From assembly GCF_904848165.1 (NCBI RefSeq), contig NZ_LR884459.1, positions 2,046,001-2,110,000 on the forward strand: DNA of 64,000 nt, in the 5' to 3' direction. The position numbers and the translations under genes are program-made. Positions 36,450 through 45,544 of this stretch are shown here, piece by piece; position 1 is the first letter of the stretch, and each line of letters begins with the position of its first letter. The notes beneath the pieces are model-generated. The model ran no database searches. It was not told the DNA's origin and saw only the letters and a list, made by a program, of their open reading frames with translations. Source of the stretch: Psychrobacter arenosus (GTDB taxonomy: Bacteria > Pseudomonadota > Gammaproteobacteria > Pseudomonadales > Moraxellaceae).

Positions 36450-36454
36450 GAGGG
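36450..36454. repeat. Target-site duplication, right copy (GAGGG)
   Basis: Second copy of the 5-bp duplication, directly followed by the comM codons TCA CGA CCT (SRP). Confidence 0.95.
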
Positions 36455-37096
36455 TCACGACCTAAACCTGGCGAGATAACTTTAGCTAATAAAGGCGTAT
36501 TATTTTTAGATGAGATGCCGGAGTTTGACCGCAAGGTTTTAGAGGTATTACGGCAACCGCTTGAGGCCAAGCAAATCACTATCAGCCGAGCTAATCAGCA
36601 ATCGACCTTTCCGGCAAACTTCCAACTAGTAGCCGCAATGAACCCATGCCCTTGTGGTTATCACGGTGATCCCTCCGGACGCTGCCATTGCCGACAAGAG
36701 CAGATTCAGCGCTATCAAGATAAGATATCGGGGCCACTGCTCGACCGGATTGATTTACATGTGAGCGTGCCCGCCTTACCGATTAGCGATTTGCAGAATG
36801 CTAGCGTAGGCGAGACGTCAAAGATAGTCAGAGAGCGGGTAACTGAAGCTTATGAGCGTCAGCAAGCGCGGCAAAGTAAACCCAATAGCGAGTTGGCGCC
36901 TAGTGAGTTAGACACGCTCGCGGCGTTAGGGGAAGGGGAGAAACAACTGCTACAGATGGCACAATCGCGGCTGAACCTATCGGCGCGCGGCTATCATCGT
37001 ATCTTACGGGTTGGCCGTACCATCGCTGATCTCGCGGCCAGTCCGACTATCCAAACGGTGCATCTCACTGAGGCTTTAAGCTATCGCGGTAACTAA
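36455..37096 (+). pseudogene. comM: comM, 3' part
   Basis: Codons for the rest of ComM from SRPKPGEITLANKGVLFLDE (Walker B: LFLDEMPE) through the zinc-cluster segment NPCPCGYHGDPSGRCHC and the C-terminal domain SARGYHRILRVGRTIADL. The upstream ATG-less frame reads back into the transposon end to 36425. A protein from this part alone would lack Walker A, so ComM function is presumably lost while the element is present. It ends 31 bases before the convergent fhs stop. Confidence 0.95.
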
Positions 37097-37126
37097 ATCC
37101 TTGGCAGACCTATTAAAACAGTCCAA

Positions 37127-38836
37127 TCAAAACAGGCCAATAATGTTACCTTCATCGTCTACATCAATCTTTTCAGCGGCAGGTCGTTTGGGCAGTCCAG
37201 GCATTTTCATAATGGGCCCACAGATCACGACAATGAAACCTGCCCCCGCTGAGATACTGATATCCCTAACGTGTATGGTAAAGCCCGTAGGTCGGCCAAG
37301 CAGTTTGGCGTTGTCACTCAATGAGTATTGAGTTTTGGCGATACAAATAGGCACCTTATCAAGCCCTAAAGCTTCTAACTGGCGAATTTTAGTCAAGGTT
37401 TGCGGACTGATATCGATATCGTCTGCCCCATAGATACGCTGCGCTATCGTGCGTATCTTAGTGGTGATAGTCTCGCTGCTATCGTAGGCTAGGCGGAAAG
37501 TGCTGGGCTGATTATCCTGTTGGGCTAAAAGCGTTAATAAGGCGTTTGCTAATATTTCACCGCCTACCGCCCCTTTTTCCCATACTTGCGTCAATGCAAC
37601 TTCCACCCCGTAGTCTTTACACGCCTGCCGCACCAACTCAATCTCGGCATCCGTATCACTAACGAATTGATTAATCGCGACCACTACGGGGAGACCATAG
37701 ACTTGCTGTAAGTTCTCGATATGTTTAATGAGATTAGGCAGCCCTTGCTTAAGCGCAGCAAGGTTTTCAGTAGTGAGCTGCTCTTTAGTCACGCCGCCAT
37801 TATATTTTAGAGCACGAATAGTCGCGACGAGTACCGCTGCATCGGGGGTTAATCCTGCTAGTCGGCATTTAATATCGCAAAATTTTTGTGCACCAAGATC
37901 CGCGCCAAACCCTGCTTCAGTCAAAGTATAGTCCGCCAAGCGCATGCCCACACGCGTTGCTATGACTGAGCTACACCCGTGAGCGATATTGGCAAAAGGC
38001 CCGCCATGTAATAGGGCTGGCGTGCCGGCAATGGTCTGTACGAGGTTGGGTTTGATAGCCTCTTTGAGCAAGGCAGTCATAGCCCCTTGCGCGTGTAAAT
38101 CTTTGGCATAAACTGGGGTTTTGTCGCTACGATAGGCTACGAGGATATTACCCAGACGGTACTTTAGGTCCGCTAAGTCCGTGGCTAAACAGAAAATCGC
38201 CATCACCTCAGAGGCCACAGTAATATCAAAACCATCCTCGCGCATCACCCCATCTGTCGGCTTACCCAGGCCAGTAATGATATTGCGCAGTTGCCGGTCG
38301 TTCATGTCAACCGCGCGGCGCCAAAGCACTTGTTTGGGGTCAATATCTAAGGCATTACCTTGATAGATATGGTTATCAATGAGGGCGGCGAGTAAATTGT
38401 TGGCCGCGCCAATAGCATGAAAGTCTCCGGTGAAATGTAGATTGATATCTTCCATCGGTAAGACCTGCGCATAGCCGCCCCCTGCCGCGCCACCCTTCAT
38501 CCCAAATACAGGGCCAAGCGAGGGCTCACGTAGTGCCACAACGGTCTGCTCCCCCGTACCTTGTTGCTGATGCAAGCGATTGAGAGCATCGGCTAAACCG
38601 ATAGTGACCGTGGTTTTACCCTCGCCTGCTGGAGTAGGGTTAATAGCCGTCACCAGTATTAATTTGCTACTTTTGGCGGCAGCGGGCTGAGCGAATACAG
38701 CAGTAGGGTCTATTTTTGCCTTGTAGTGGCCATAAGGCTCTACTTGCTCAGCCGACAAGCCCAGTTTATTCGCGATATGTTGAATCGGTTGTAGGGTAGC
38801 GTTTTGCGCAATGGTGATATCGTTCGGAACGGTCAT
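37127..38836 (-). CDS. fhs: Formate-tetrahydrofolate ligase
   Basis: A 569-residue enzyme making 10-formyl-tetrahydrofolate from formate, THF and [22 protein letters not shown] is the family's P-loop, and [32 protein letters not shown] and the C-terminal [15 protein letters not shown] are all as expected. Full length and apparently single. It is convergent with comM. Confidence 0.97.
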   Translation of the reverse strand: MTVPNDITIAQNATLQPIQHIANKLGLSAEQVEPYGHYKAKIDPTAVFAQPAAAKSSKLILVTAINPTPAGEGKTTVTIGLADALNRLHQQQGTGEQTVVALREPSLGPVFGMKGGAAGGGYAQVLPMEDINLHFTGDFHAIGAANNLLAALIDNHIYQGNALDIDPKQVLWRRAVDMNDRQLRNIITGLGKPTDGVMREDGFDITVASEVMAIFCLATDLADLKYRLGNILVAYRSDKTPVYAKDLHAQGAMTALLKEAIKPNLVQTIAGTPALLHGGPFANIAHGCSSVIATRVGMRLADYTLTEAGFGADLGAQKFCDIKCRLAGLTPDAAVLVATIRALKYNGGVTKEQLTTENLAALKQGLPNLIKHIENLQQVYGLPVVVAINQFVSDTDAEIELVRQACKDYGVEVALTQVWEKGAVGGEILANALLTLLAQQDNQPSTFRLAYDSSETITTKIRTIAQRIYGADDIDISPQTLTKIRQLEALGLDKVPICIAKTQYSLSDNAKLLGRPTGFTIHVRDISISAGAGFIVVICGPIMKMPGLPKRPAAEKIDVDDEGNIIGLF

Positions 38837-39170
38837 AGTACGGTCTCTAAAATTATCGGCTAAGCAGAATTTTCTTATAAAAATAAAAGGTTATAAAAAT
38901 AAAATGCTATGAAAATATGGGTTTATAGAGGTTATAGGTGTAAGGCAAGCAAATATAGTCACAATTAAGCGCACGCGCAATGTTTGACCGCGCAAGATTA
39001 GGTGGCTATTTATTTTAGAGTAAGGAGAGTGGTGTTTTAGCAGTTTGCTGACTGTGTCAATGGGTTAGCGTTGCTAACTTTAGTAGCTTTTAACTCAGGC
39101 TAATGGGTAAAAGATAAGCTTAATTCGACGTATTTTTTATATTATATAAAGGCAAATTTTTGCTCTTGCC

Positions 39171-39422
39171 TCGAATGAGAACGAAAACCATAAAACACTA
39201 TTTTACCCATTTGCAAGATAAAGGCTGTGTTTGGGTAGTTACCACAGTTTATTTGCTTTGCCTCGAATGAGAACGAAAACCGTAAAACACTATTTTACCC
39301 ATTTGCAAGATAAAGGCTGTGTTTGGGTAGTTACCACAGTTTATTTGCTTTGTCTCGGGTGAGAACGAAATCCGTAAAACCCTGTTTTACCCGTTTGCAA
39401 GATAAAGGCTATGCCTGCGTAG
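39171..39422. repeat. 92-bp tandem repeat, about 2.7 copies
   Basis: Units begin at 39171, 39263 and 39355 (TCGAATGAGA, TCGAATGAGA, TCGGGTGAGA). The first two are almost identical, the third diverges and is incomplete. Each holds two small stem-loops: GTAAAA/TTTTAC and CTGTG/CACAG. They lie between fhs and gph, with about 330 bases of AT-rich sequence before them that shows no gene. Confidence 0.9.
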
Positions 39423-39598
39423 GCGGCCATAGTCTAGTAGGGTCGCCTACCTATAAGCCGCATATTTCCAAATTTCTAAAGAACCCCGATATCAAGGCCA
39501 TTCTTTTGCTTGTGGTTCTAGTTATTATTTTGAGTCAGTTTACTACCCAAGTGATGAGCGCTACTTGGCAGAATGATATGAATAATTTGCTAAGATAA
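39323..39598 (+). CDS. Possible small membrane protein overlapping the repeats
   Basis: The last 45 residues read like a real protein end: a charged KFLKNPDIK, a strong TM helix (AILLLVVLVIILSQF) and a polar tail. The first part comes from the third 92-bp unit, there is no good ribosome site, and the end overlaps gph by 38 bases on the other strand. Weakly supported; the true start may be further downstream. Confidence 0.2.
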   Translation: MGSYHSLFALSRVRTKSVKPCFTRLQDKGYACVGGHSLVGSPTYKPHISKFLKNPDIKAILLLVVLVIILSQFTTQVMSATWQNDMNNLLR

Positions 39599-40292
39599 AA
39601 TCCACTAAATCCTGAAAGTTATCAAAGGCGGCTGTTGGATTATAGTCACGAATATCTTGACCATAGTTATAGCCATACGATAAGCCTAGTGTGTCCATAG
39701 CCGCATTTTGCCCGGCTAAGATATCGTTCTTCGAGTCGCCAATCATCACGGCTTGCGCAGGGGATACGCCGATTTGCTTACACACATGTAATAGGGGCGC
39801 TGGGTCGGGTTTCTTAGTGGGCAAGCTATCCCCACCTAACACTTCAGCAAATAAGCCATCCCAACCAAACGACGCCAAAATTTTTGGTACAAAGCGAATC
39901 GGCTTATTGGTTACGAGCGCTAAGGTAAAACCCGCGTCGGCCAATTGCTTTAGACCATTATCGACATTGGGATAGGCGACCGTTTCTTTGCCACTTTGCT
40001 GCGCGTAGGCCTTAAAAAAGACTTCTTCAGCGGCATCAACTTCGGCAGCGGGTAAGCCATCACCCACCTCTACGGCTCCAACCAAAGCGCGCTCAACCAA
40101 TAAGCGCGAGCCATTGCCCACCCAATCACGAACCTTGTCTAGAGGGTAGGGGTCGCGGCCGAGTTCCGTCATCATGCCATTGATACCGGCGGCTAAATCA
40201 GGGACGCTATCAATTAAGGTGCCATCGAAGTCAAAGAGTAATAAGGATTTTTCTGTAGTAGGCAAAGTGTGATCAGTTACAGCAGCGGTCAT
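39561..40292 (-). CDS. gph: Phosphoglycolate phosphatase
   Basis: A 243-residue HAD hydrolase. LLFDFDGTLIDSVPDLA holds the nucleophile Asp; LVTNKPIRFV and MIGDSKNDILAGQNA are motifs II-IV; the cap domain with GNGSRLLVERAL fits Gph, which removes 2-phosphoglycolate formed after DNA-end repair. Ubiquinone-related UbiG often neighbours gph elsewhere, but not here. Confidence 0.9.
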   Translation of the reverse strand: MTAAVTDHTLPTTEKSLLLFDFDGTLIDSVPDLAAGINGMMTELGRDPYPLDKVRDWVGNGSRLLVERALVGAVEVGDGLPAAEVDAAEEVFFKAYAQQSGKETVAYPNVDNGLKQLADAGFTLALVTNKPIRFVPKILASFGWDGLFAEVLGGDSLPTKKPDPAPLLHVCKQIGVSPAQAVMIGDSKNDILAGQNAAMDTLGLSYGYNYGQDIRDYNPTAAFDNFQDLVDFILANYSYHSAK

Positions 40293-40419
40293 AGCAATCT
40301 CAGTTATTATTAAATTTGGTGTCTTTTATTTAATCTGTCAACAGTCAGAGTGGCCAGTATTCCCTGAAAGCTTCGTTAATTAAAAGCTTCATTAATTAAA
40401 GAGCCAGGTCATTAAACGG

Positions 40420-40920
40420 TTACTCGACGTCTTTATATTTATCACGGTGCGCTTTTTTCATAGCAAGATAAGTTTTATTCTCGCGGCATAAGTCCCATTT
40501 GGCTTTGAAAATACGGGCAGATTCGGCTTTGACAGGGTCTTCTTTTTGCCGAGGTAACTCATCACGACCATGCGCGCCGCTTTGACCTTTTTTATCATCG
40601 GGCACAGGGCCATCGTATTTTTTGCCGCCTTTATGATTAGCATAACGACGGGCTCGAGTATAGCCCATCTGGATGAACTTACGCGCCATATCCGCCCCGA
40701 CGAAATCCTCGTCATCTAAATAATCGAGAAACATCTGATAGATAATATCGCTACTCTCTTGCGCGATCTCGGGCGTAGCGAAGCGCCAGTGCGGCAGGAT
40801 TTCAGACTTATAAGGCTCAACCAGTAGTACGCCTTGCTCACCACGGCCAACGCGGTAAAGTTCAGGCTGCTTGCGTAAGTCCAGGGAGGCGTAGTCTAAA
40901 TCGTAGTCAAATTCGCGCAT
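40420..40920 (-). CDS. DUF4385 family protein
   Basis: A 166-residue soluble protein. FDYDLDYASLDLRKQPELYRVGRGEQGVL and YTRARRYANHKGGKKYDG resemble DUF4385, a family of unknown function found in bacteria and phages. Charged, no signal or membrane segment. It is preceded by about 130 bases before gph and reads in the same direction. Confidence 0.75.
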   Translation of the reverse strand: MREFDYDLDYASLDLRKQPELYRVGRGEQGVLLVEPYKSEILPHWRFATPEIAQESSDIIYQMFLDYLDDEDFVGADMARKFIQMGYTRARRYANHKGGKKYDGPVPDDKKGQSGAHGRDELPRQKEDPVKAESARIFKAKWDLCRENKTYLAMKKAHRDKYKDVE

Positions 40921-41075
40921 AATAGGGGCAATACCGTAGACAGAGTTTCTCAGTATAATGGCTGTAGCGACTAAGTAAGATATTGACTGTGTAAACTGAG
41001 CGTTAGGGTCAATATCATGGTCGATTTATCTTTGCGTAGCGCTACCTTTAAGACTCATAATTGATGGCTATCCTT

Positions 41076-41399
41076 ATGTCACACCTCAAAATTAGAGGGA
41101 TTATCCTCACTATTTTAGCTCTGCTGATTTTCTTCGGTACTCAATCCAGCTATGCCGGTTGGTTTGATCGTATCGTGCCGCAAGGGGAAACCCATACTGT
41201 CACGGCTATCGATCGCGATGTGGCGTTTTTGATTGACGGCTATATTTATGATGCGCGCAAATTTTGCTATATGGCGGTTGGCGATAGAGTCGTTTTTTTC
41301 GAAGGGCGTCACGGTGTTGATTACTATGCCACGTTGTATAACTTAGACGGTAAAGAGCGCTGTGAGGTTTTACTGCGAGGTCGTTATTATGGGGAGTAG
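41076..41399 (+). CDS. Small exported hypothetical protein
   Basis: A 107-residue protein with a signal peptide (LTILALLIFFGTQSSYAGW) and a compact, mostly beta-like mature part with two cysteines. The ATG at 41076 gives the cleanest signal peptide; an ATG at 41064 is also in frame. Family not recognised. Confidence 0.5.
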   Translation: MSHLKIRGIILTILALLIFFGTQSSYAGWFDRIVPQGETHTVTAIDRDVAFLIDGYIYDARKFCYMAVGDRVVFFEGRHGVDYYATLYNLDGKERCEVLLRGRYYGE

Positions 41400-41474
41400 G
41401 GTAAACCGTTTAGAGGTTTGAAAATTATGGGTGTAAAGACGACTATCTTTATTTTAAATAAAATATGTTATTAT

Positions 41475-41495
41475 GTACGTCATAATGGCGTACAA
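41475..41495. promoter_or_regulatory. Operator palindrome of the toxin-antitoxin pair
   Basis: TGTACG at 41475-41480 and CGTACA at 41490-41495 form a perfect 6-bp inverted repeat with a 9-base spacer, 21 bases before the antitoxin ATG. TATGTTATTATG overlaps it. Autoregulation by the antitoxin, alone or with toxin, is the expected use. Confidence 0.65.
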
Positions 41496-41515
41496 TTTAA
41501 AAGTAAGGTAGCCCT

Positions 41516-41785
41516 ATGTTAGCGAATGAACGTATTAATATACGCACTACAGCCCAAGCTAAAGCTGCCATAGAGAAAGCCAGCTCTTTAACCGGAGTCA
41601 GTGTGAGTAATTTTATGGTAGAAGTGGCTTATCAAAAAGCATTAGAGACGATAGAGAACAGCCAACGTATTGTTTTGTCTAATACTGAATGGGCAAACGC
41701 AGTCGCTCTACTGGATAATCCGCCGACAGCGAATACCAAAATGACCGCTTTATTTGAGCAGGGGTATAAGGTTGCAGATCAGTAA
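41516..41785 (+). CDS. DUF1778 antitoxin (TacA/AtaR type)
   Basis: An 89-residue ribbon-helix-helix antitoxin. RINIRTTAQAKAAIEKASSL and TGVSVSNFMVEVAYQKA are the DUF1778 DNA-binding part; the C-terminal 30 residues (DNPPTANTKMTALFEQG) would wrap the acetyltransferase toxin. Its end overlaps the toxin start by 14 bases. Confidence 0.9.
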   Translation: MLANERINIRTTAQAKAAIEKASSLTGVSVSNFMVEVAYQKALETIENSQRIVLSNTEWANAVALLDNPPTANTKMTALFEQGYKVADQ

Positions 41786-42266
41786 GCTCGACAAAAACCA
41801 TAATAGAAAGACATTTGATTGTGGTAGTGAGCCTATCAACCGCTTTATACAACAGCTCGCTAGCCAAATGCTTAAACGTCATGAGGTCATTATCTATGTG
41901 GCTCATGATGGGGATACTGTGGCAGGATTTTATACTTTATCTGCTAATCAAATTGAGCAGGCAGACGATCCCAATCAACTTAAGAAGCAATCTAAGCATA
42001 CGCCCATACCATGTGTGCTGTTAGGACGTTTAGCAGTGGATCAGCGCTATCAAGGTATAGGTCTCGGACGAGATTTACTATTACATGCTTTAAAGACTAC
42101 TAAGCAACTTTCTCAAACCCTCGGTATCGCCTTTATCGTCGTGGATGCAAAGGATGCGAGCGCCAAGTCTTTTTATAAAGCATATGGGTTTATTGAGCTG
42201 CAAAATAAACCGTTACGATTATGTTATCCCGTAGCGAGTATTCCTTCAGCAGAACAGCAGGAATAG
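41772..42266 (+). CDS. GNAT acetyltransferase toxin (TacT/AtaT type)
   Basis: About 164 residues from the TTG at 41772 (an earlier TTG at 41754 is possible). FDCGSEPINRFIQ is typical for this toxin group; RLAVDQRYQGIGLGRDLL is the acetyl-CoA loop and SFYKAYGF holds the catalytic tyrosine. Such toxins acetylate the amino group of charged tRNAs and stop translation. Paired with the DUF1778 antitoxin, one operon. It lies directly before tRNA-Phe on the opposite strand. Confidence 0.9.
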   Translation: MQISKLDKNHNRKTFDCGSEPINRFIQQLASQMLKRHEVIIYVAHDGDTVAGFYTLSANQIEQADDPNQLKKQSKHTPIPCVLLGRLAVDQRYQGIGLGRDLLLHALKTTKQLSQTLGIAFIVVDAKDASAKSFYKAYGFIELQNKPLRLCYPVASIPSAEQQE

Positions 42267-42286
42267 CTCAAAAATCCCCAGACATA

Positions 42287-42316
42287 AAAAAACCCCAAAC
42301 AAATAAGTTTGGGGTA
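42287..42316 (-). terminator. Terminator of tRNA-Phe
   Basis: CCCCAAAC (42293-42300) and GTTTGGGG (42307-42314) with seven As on the left, so a T-run follows on the minus strand, 55 bases past the tRNA end. It may also help end the toxin transcript. Confidence 0.8.
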
Positions 42317-42370
42317 ATTATTAGGTCAGTGTAATCCACTAAACCTAGTCTTACATATAGGGCAAACAAA

Positions 42371-42446
42371 TGGTGGCTCGAGGCAGGATCGAACTGCCGA
42401 CACACGGATTTTCAATCCGTTGCTCTACCTACTGAGCTATCGAGCC
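42371..42446 (-). tRNA. tRNA-Phe (GAA)
   Basis: On the minus strand the 76 bases fold as a full tRNA: acceptor GGCTCGA with TCGAGCC, D arm, anticodon loop ATTGAAAATC with anticodon GAA, T arm with GTTCGATCC, and encoded CCA. Confidence 0.97.
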
Positions 42447-42557
42447 GTCTTCGTTTGAGGTCGCTATTAAACTAAATATACGCGTTACTGTCAAGCCTTT
42501 TTTAGCGTTATTCACTGAAAGTTGAATAATAACCTTAATAACGCTATGTTTTTGATT

Positions 42558-42989
42558 TTATTTAACGCTTAGCATCTCATACTCGGCCATAATCTGATGA
42601 ATAGTCTCATCAACCGGTACAAATCTACGCACGCCTTTTTTCACTTCCGCATCATAAACTTGCTTGATAAATCTGCCTTCGATACCGCGATTATGATTCT
42701 CAGGGTGAGTGGCAAGATATTGCAAGCGTCTGGCATCGGTTTGGCCATCATCAAAGCAGCCCATCACCACGATAGGCTTGTCATTAAACATGCCTACATA
42801 GAGCACCGCCCCTTGGCGAAAAGCTGTCTCAAATAGCGCAATAGCAGATTCTGCCCCTGTTTCTTTGTTGGAGAAGTCTGCATGCTGCTCAAAGAGTTTG
42901 CCAATGCGCACGCTAAGTTCATTCTCTTGGTTCATCTGACGCATGAGTGGCGCGTCAAAAGTGTTGATAGCGACAGCTTCTAAAGGCAT
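42558..42989 (-). CDS. GNAT-fold protein, PanZ-like
   Basis: A 143-residue acetyltransferase-fold protein. LQYLATHPENHNRGIEGRFIKQV is the GNAT acetyl-CoA segment, with the loop slightly altered (NRGIEG rather than RGxGxG). The size and the GMFNDKPIVVMGCF strand resemble the acetyl-CoA sensor PanZ, which promotes maturation of aspartate decarboxylase, but an ordinary acetyltransferase is also possible. Confidence 0.6.
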   Translation of the reverse strand: MPLEAVAINTFDAPLMRQMNQENELSVRIGKLFEQHADFSNKETGAESAIALFETAFRQGAVLYVGMFNDKPIVVMGCFDDGQTDARRLQYLATHPENHNRGIEGRFIKQVYDAEVKKGVRRFVPVDETIHQIMAEYEMLSVK

Positions 42990-43159
42990 GGTGACATCCT
43001 AATTTAGTAAAATTCTGGCAGAAAGGGTCAATTATGGCAGATTAGTTGGATTAAACTCAGTATTTTAGCAAACAACGGCCGCTGCCATAGCGGAAAAATG
43101 GTGCGTTTGCTATCATCAAGCTATAACTTTCTTTATGTGTTAATTACAGCGAGTCAGCC

Positions 43160-43810
43160 ATGAGTTTACAGCCAAGTTCTAATGACAACCCAAGTATCAG
43201 CTCTAACCCAGCCGAGCGCCCAAATCGTACGGCCACCGTCGAGCGTAACACTGCCGAGACCCAAGTGACAGTCACCGTCAACCTAGACGGCACCGGTCAA
43301 GGGACTATCGATACTGGCGTCCCCTTTTTGGACCATATGATCGATCAAATCAAGCGTCACGGGTTATTTGACTTGGACATTAAGTGCAATGGCGATACCT
43401 TCATCGACGATCACCACAGCGTTGAAGACACGGGCATTACTGTCGGTCAAGCGTTTGCAAAAGCGCTAGGCGATAAAAAAGGCATCCGTCGTTATGGGCA
43501 TTTCTACGCGCCTCTAGATGAGTCTTTGACCCGCGCCGTGGTCGATATCTCGGGCCGTCCTGGTTTGCACATGGATATTCCGTTTACCCGCTCGCACGTG
43601 GGTAATTTCGATGTGGATTTATTTAGCGAATTTTTCTATGGTTTTGTGAACCACGCTTGGATGACGGTGCATTTGGACAACCTTAAAGGTAAAAACAGTC
43701 ATCACCAGATTGAGAGTACCTTTAAAGCCTTCGCGCGTGCTCTACGTATGGCTTGTGAATATGATGAGCGTGCCCTAAATACCTTGCCGTCGACTAAAGA
43801 AGCTTTATAA
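43160..43810 (+). CDS. hisB: Imidazoleglycerol-phosphate dehydratase
   Basis: A 216-residue HisB (dehydratase domain only). [29 protein letters not shown] and [15 protein letters not shown] carry the metal-binding histidines and glutamates. There is an extra N-terminal stretch of about 25 residues. hisH lies 1.7 kb downstream, separated by a SUKH-type cluster. Confidence 0.95.
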   Translation: MSLQPSSNDNPSISSNPAERPNRTATVERNTAETQVTVTVNLDGTGQGTIDTGVPFLDHMIDQIKRHGLFDLDIKCNGDTFIDDHHSVEDTGITVGQAFAKALGDKKGIRRYGHFYAPLDESLTRAVVDISGRPGLHMDIPFTRSHVGNFDVDLFSEFFYGFVNHAWMTVHLDNLKGKNSHHQIESTFKAFARALRMACEYDERALNTLPSTKEAL

Positions 43811-43862
43811 AGTGTAGCAAATATATAAGCTTTAGAAAGGGCTGAAAGAAGGTTGATTAATT

Positions 43863-44426
43863 ATGGTAGTGCCTGAAGCCTTAGTACTGTTTCTACAGCA
43901 TGCTATTATGATTAGTGATATTTTGGTATTACCTCAGCGTTACCCTCATTCTGACGACCTAGTTGACTATCAGTTAGGTTATAAAATAGAGGGTAATACT
44001 GGGGCTGATATAACGGGTAAAGATGAAGGTGACTTTTAGCCTAATTGTTATGTAATAAGTCAAAATTATTTTGCTGATCCTTATTTTATTAATATTGATG
44101 AAGAGTCACAAGGTTTCCCAGTTTATTTTGCTTATTGTGGTAGCGGAGATTGGCAGCCAATACTTGTGTGCCAATCATTAACCGTATTTTTTGAACAACT
44201 TAAAGCCATTCAAACGCGTGTATGCAGTCCGCAAGACTTGCAGGACTACCTTAAGGCTAATGCCGACTTAACATCTACACTATGGCAAGAGGTTTATGAG
44301 GCTGCATGTGAGCTAAATGACTGTAATCTAAGCGACTGTAATATAAAAAATAATGAGAGTGAGAAAAGTGAGAGTCTGATTAATAGTGAGAACGTGTCCG
44401 ATGCGAATATTAATACCGATACCTGA
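43863..44426 (+). pseudogene. SUKH (SMI1/KNR4-like) immunity gene with an internal amber codon
   Basis: One frame runs from the ATG at 43863 to the stop at 44426, interrupted only by TAG at 44037-44039. Before it: LVDYQLGYKIEGN; after it: NCYVISQNYFADPYFINID, GFPVYFAYCGSGDWQPI and SLTVFFEQL, the typical SUKH order (W/Y position, DPxFxD, PVY, G-W, S..F). The TAG replaces an aromatic codon (DF-stop-PNC). SUKH proteins usually give immunity to polymorphic toxins. The C-terminus is Asn/Ser-rich. Either a pseudogene or, less likely, read through. Confidence 0.7.
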
Positions 44427-44453
44427 TCAGTAGGTCAGCTAATAATCACTGAT

Positions 44454-44645
44454 TTGGGTGATGACAAGTTCAAGGTATTAGTACATTTAAAGCAGCATTT
44501 ATGCTTAACGCCTCAGCAGTTGCTAACCTTAAGCAAACAGTCTGAAATCATTTATCAAACAGGTCTACTTATACTCTTGAAGAAAAAGCAAAAGTATCTA
44601 CAGCAGTTAGGTGCCACGACACTTTTAGTAGTTAATACAGAGTAA
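44454..44645 (+). CDS. Small protein resembling the L7/L12 C-terminal domain
   Basis: A 63-residue protein starting with TTG. KFKVLVHLKQ, LTPQQLLTLSKQ and KYLQQLGATTLLV follow the beta-alpha-alpha-beta-alpha-beta layout of the ribosomal L7/L12 C-terminal domain, which is used as a stand-alone domain in some immunity clusters. The lack of an ATG and of a good ribosome site leaves the start, and whether it is complete, in doubt. Confidence 0.4.
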   Translation: MGDDKFKVLVHLKQHLCLTPQQLLTLSKQSEIIYQTGLLILLKKKQKYLQQLGATTLLVVNTE

Positions 44646-44722
44646 GATAAAATACAGTAAGCCTTGAAGGCTAAAAAATATAGAGAATATCGACATAGAT
44701 GTGAGCCAAGGTAGGCTAGAGC

Positions 44723-45433
44723 ATGAACGACACTACGTTAAATAAAATTGAGTCCATATTCGACTTTAATTACCCTACGCTTTATCACCAATTGTGCAAT
44801 GATGGCATGCTTGATGTGGGTGAATATAGTGAAAAATGGTATAAGACAGTGTTTCCGCAGCTTAAAGATAATCCAACCTTATTATTATTTTGTTTTGACT
44901 TTGAAGTATTAACTCCTAGTGCGGTTTATGAAGCGTTGGAAGAAATCACTCAACCAGACAGCTATCTAGCTATCAAACATGACTATGATTTTATTCCTTT
45001 TGCACAAAGTGGAGCGGGCGACTACTACTGCTTTTTTTTAAATGACTCTGATGAGGGTAATATTCCTATAGTCATGCTTTTTCATGATGAAAATAAGGCG
45101 GAGTTTCTAGCTAAGAATATTCAAGATTTTATTTTCATAATGTTATTGACTTATATGGCTGAAAAAGATGATTTTAATCAGGTAGCAGATACTGATTTTC
45201 TAGAAAATATAAACAATCTACTGAAAACTCATATCAACTATCTGACCCCCGCCCAGCAAATATGCTTAACCACTTTAACTAATAGACAGATTATAGACTA
45301 TACAATAACTTTTGCTAATGGGCGTAGCGAGTCCTATAGAGGGCTCCTAAATAATAGTGAGCTAGTCGACATGACTTGCCAATTTGCTCCGTATGACAAA
45401 GCTGCTCAAGCATTTGCCTATAGCGATGAGTGA
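44723..45433 (+). CDS. SUKH (SMI1/KNR4-like) family protein
   Basis: A 236-residue intracellular protein. FDFNYPTLYHQLCNDG at the start, then DYDFIPFAQSGAGDYYCFFLND and IVMLFHDENKAEFLAKN, followed by FIFIMLL, match the SUKH fold. It is intact, unlike the copy at 43863. The set sits between hisB and hisH with no toxin gene visible, so it may protect against toxins from other cells. Confidence 0.7.
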   Translation: MNDTTLNKIESIFDFNYPTLYHQLCNDGMLDVGEYSEKWYKTVFPQLKDNPTLLLFCFDFEVLTPSAVYEALEEITQPDSYLAIKHDYDFIPFAQSGAGDYYCFFLNDSDEGNIPIVMLFHDENKAEFLAKNIQDFIFIMLLTYMAEKDDFNQVADTDFLENINNLLKTHINYLTPAQQICLTTLTNRQIIDYTITFANGRSESYRGLLNNSELVDMTCQFAPYDKAAQAFAYSDE

Positions 45434-45544
45434 AAACAGTAGGTTTAACAGATAAGGTCTTTTCAAAAGGCGGTAGGTGTCAGGCTGCTAACTTCATATT
45501 AGATATTATGTTTATTTATAAGCTAACTTTTGAGTAATTATTAT

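Noticed and set aside
39171-39422. 92-bp repeats as a CRISPR array
   Set aside because: Units are contiguous without unique spacers, far longer than CRISPR repeats, and no cas gene is present.
44037-44039. In-frame TAG as selenocysteine-like or pyrrolysine recoding
   Set aside because: TAG is not the selenocysteine codon, no pyrrolysine genes are seen, and the position is an ordinary aromatic site in the family, so a nonsense mutation is simpler.
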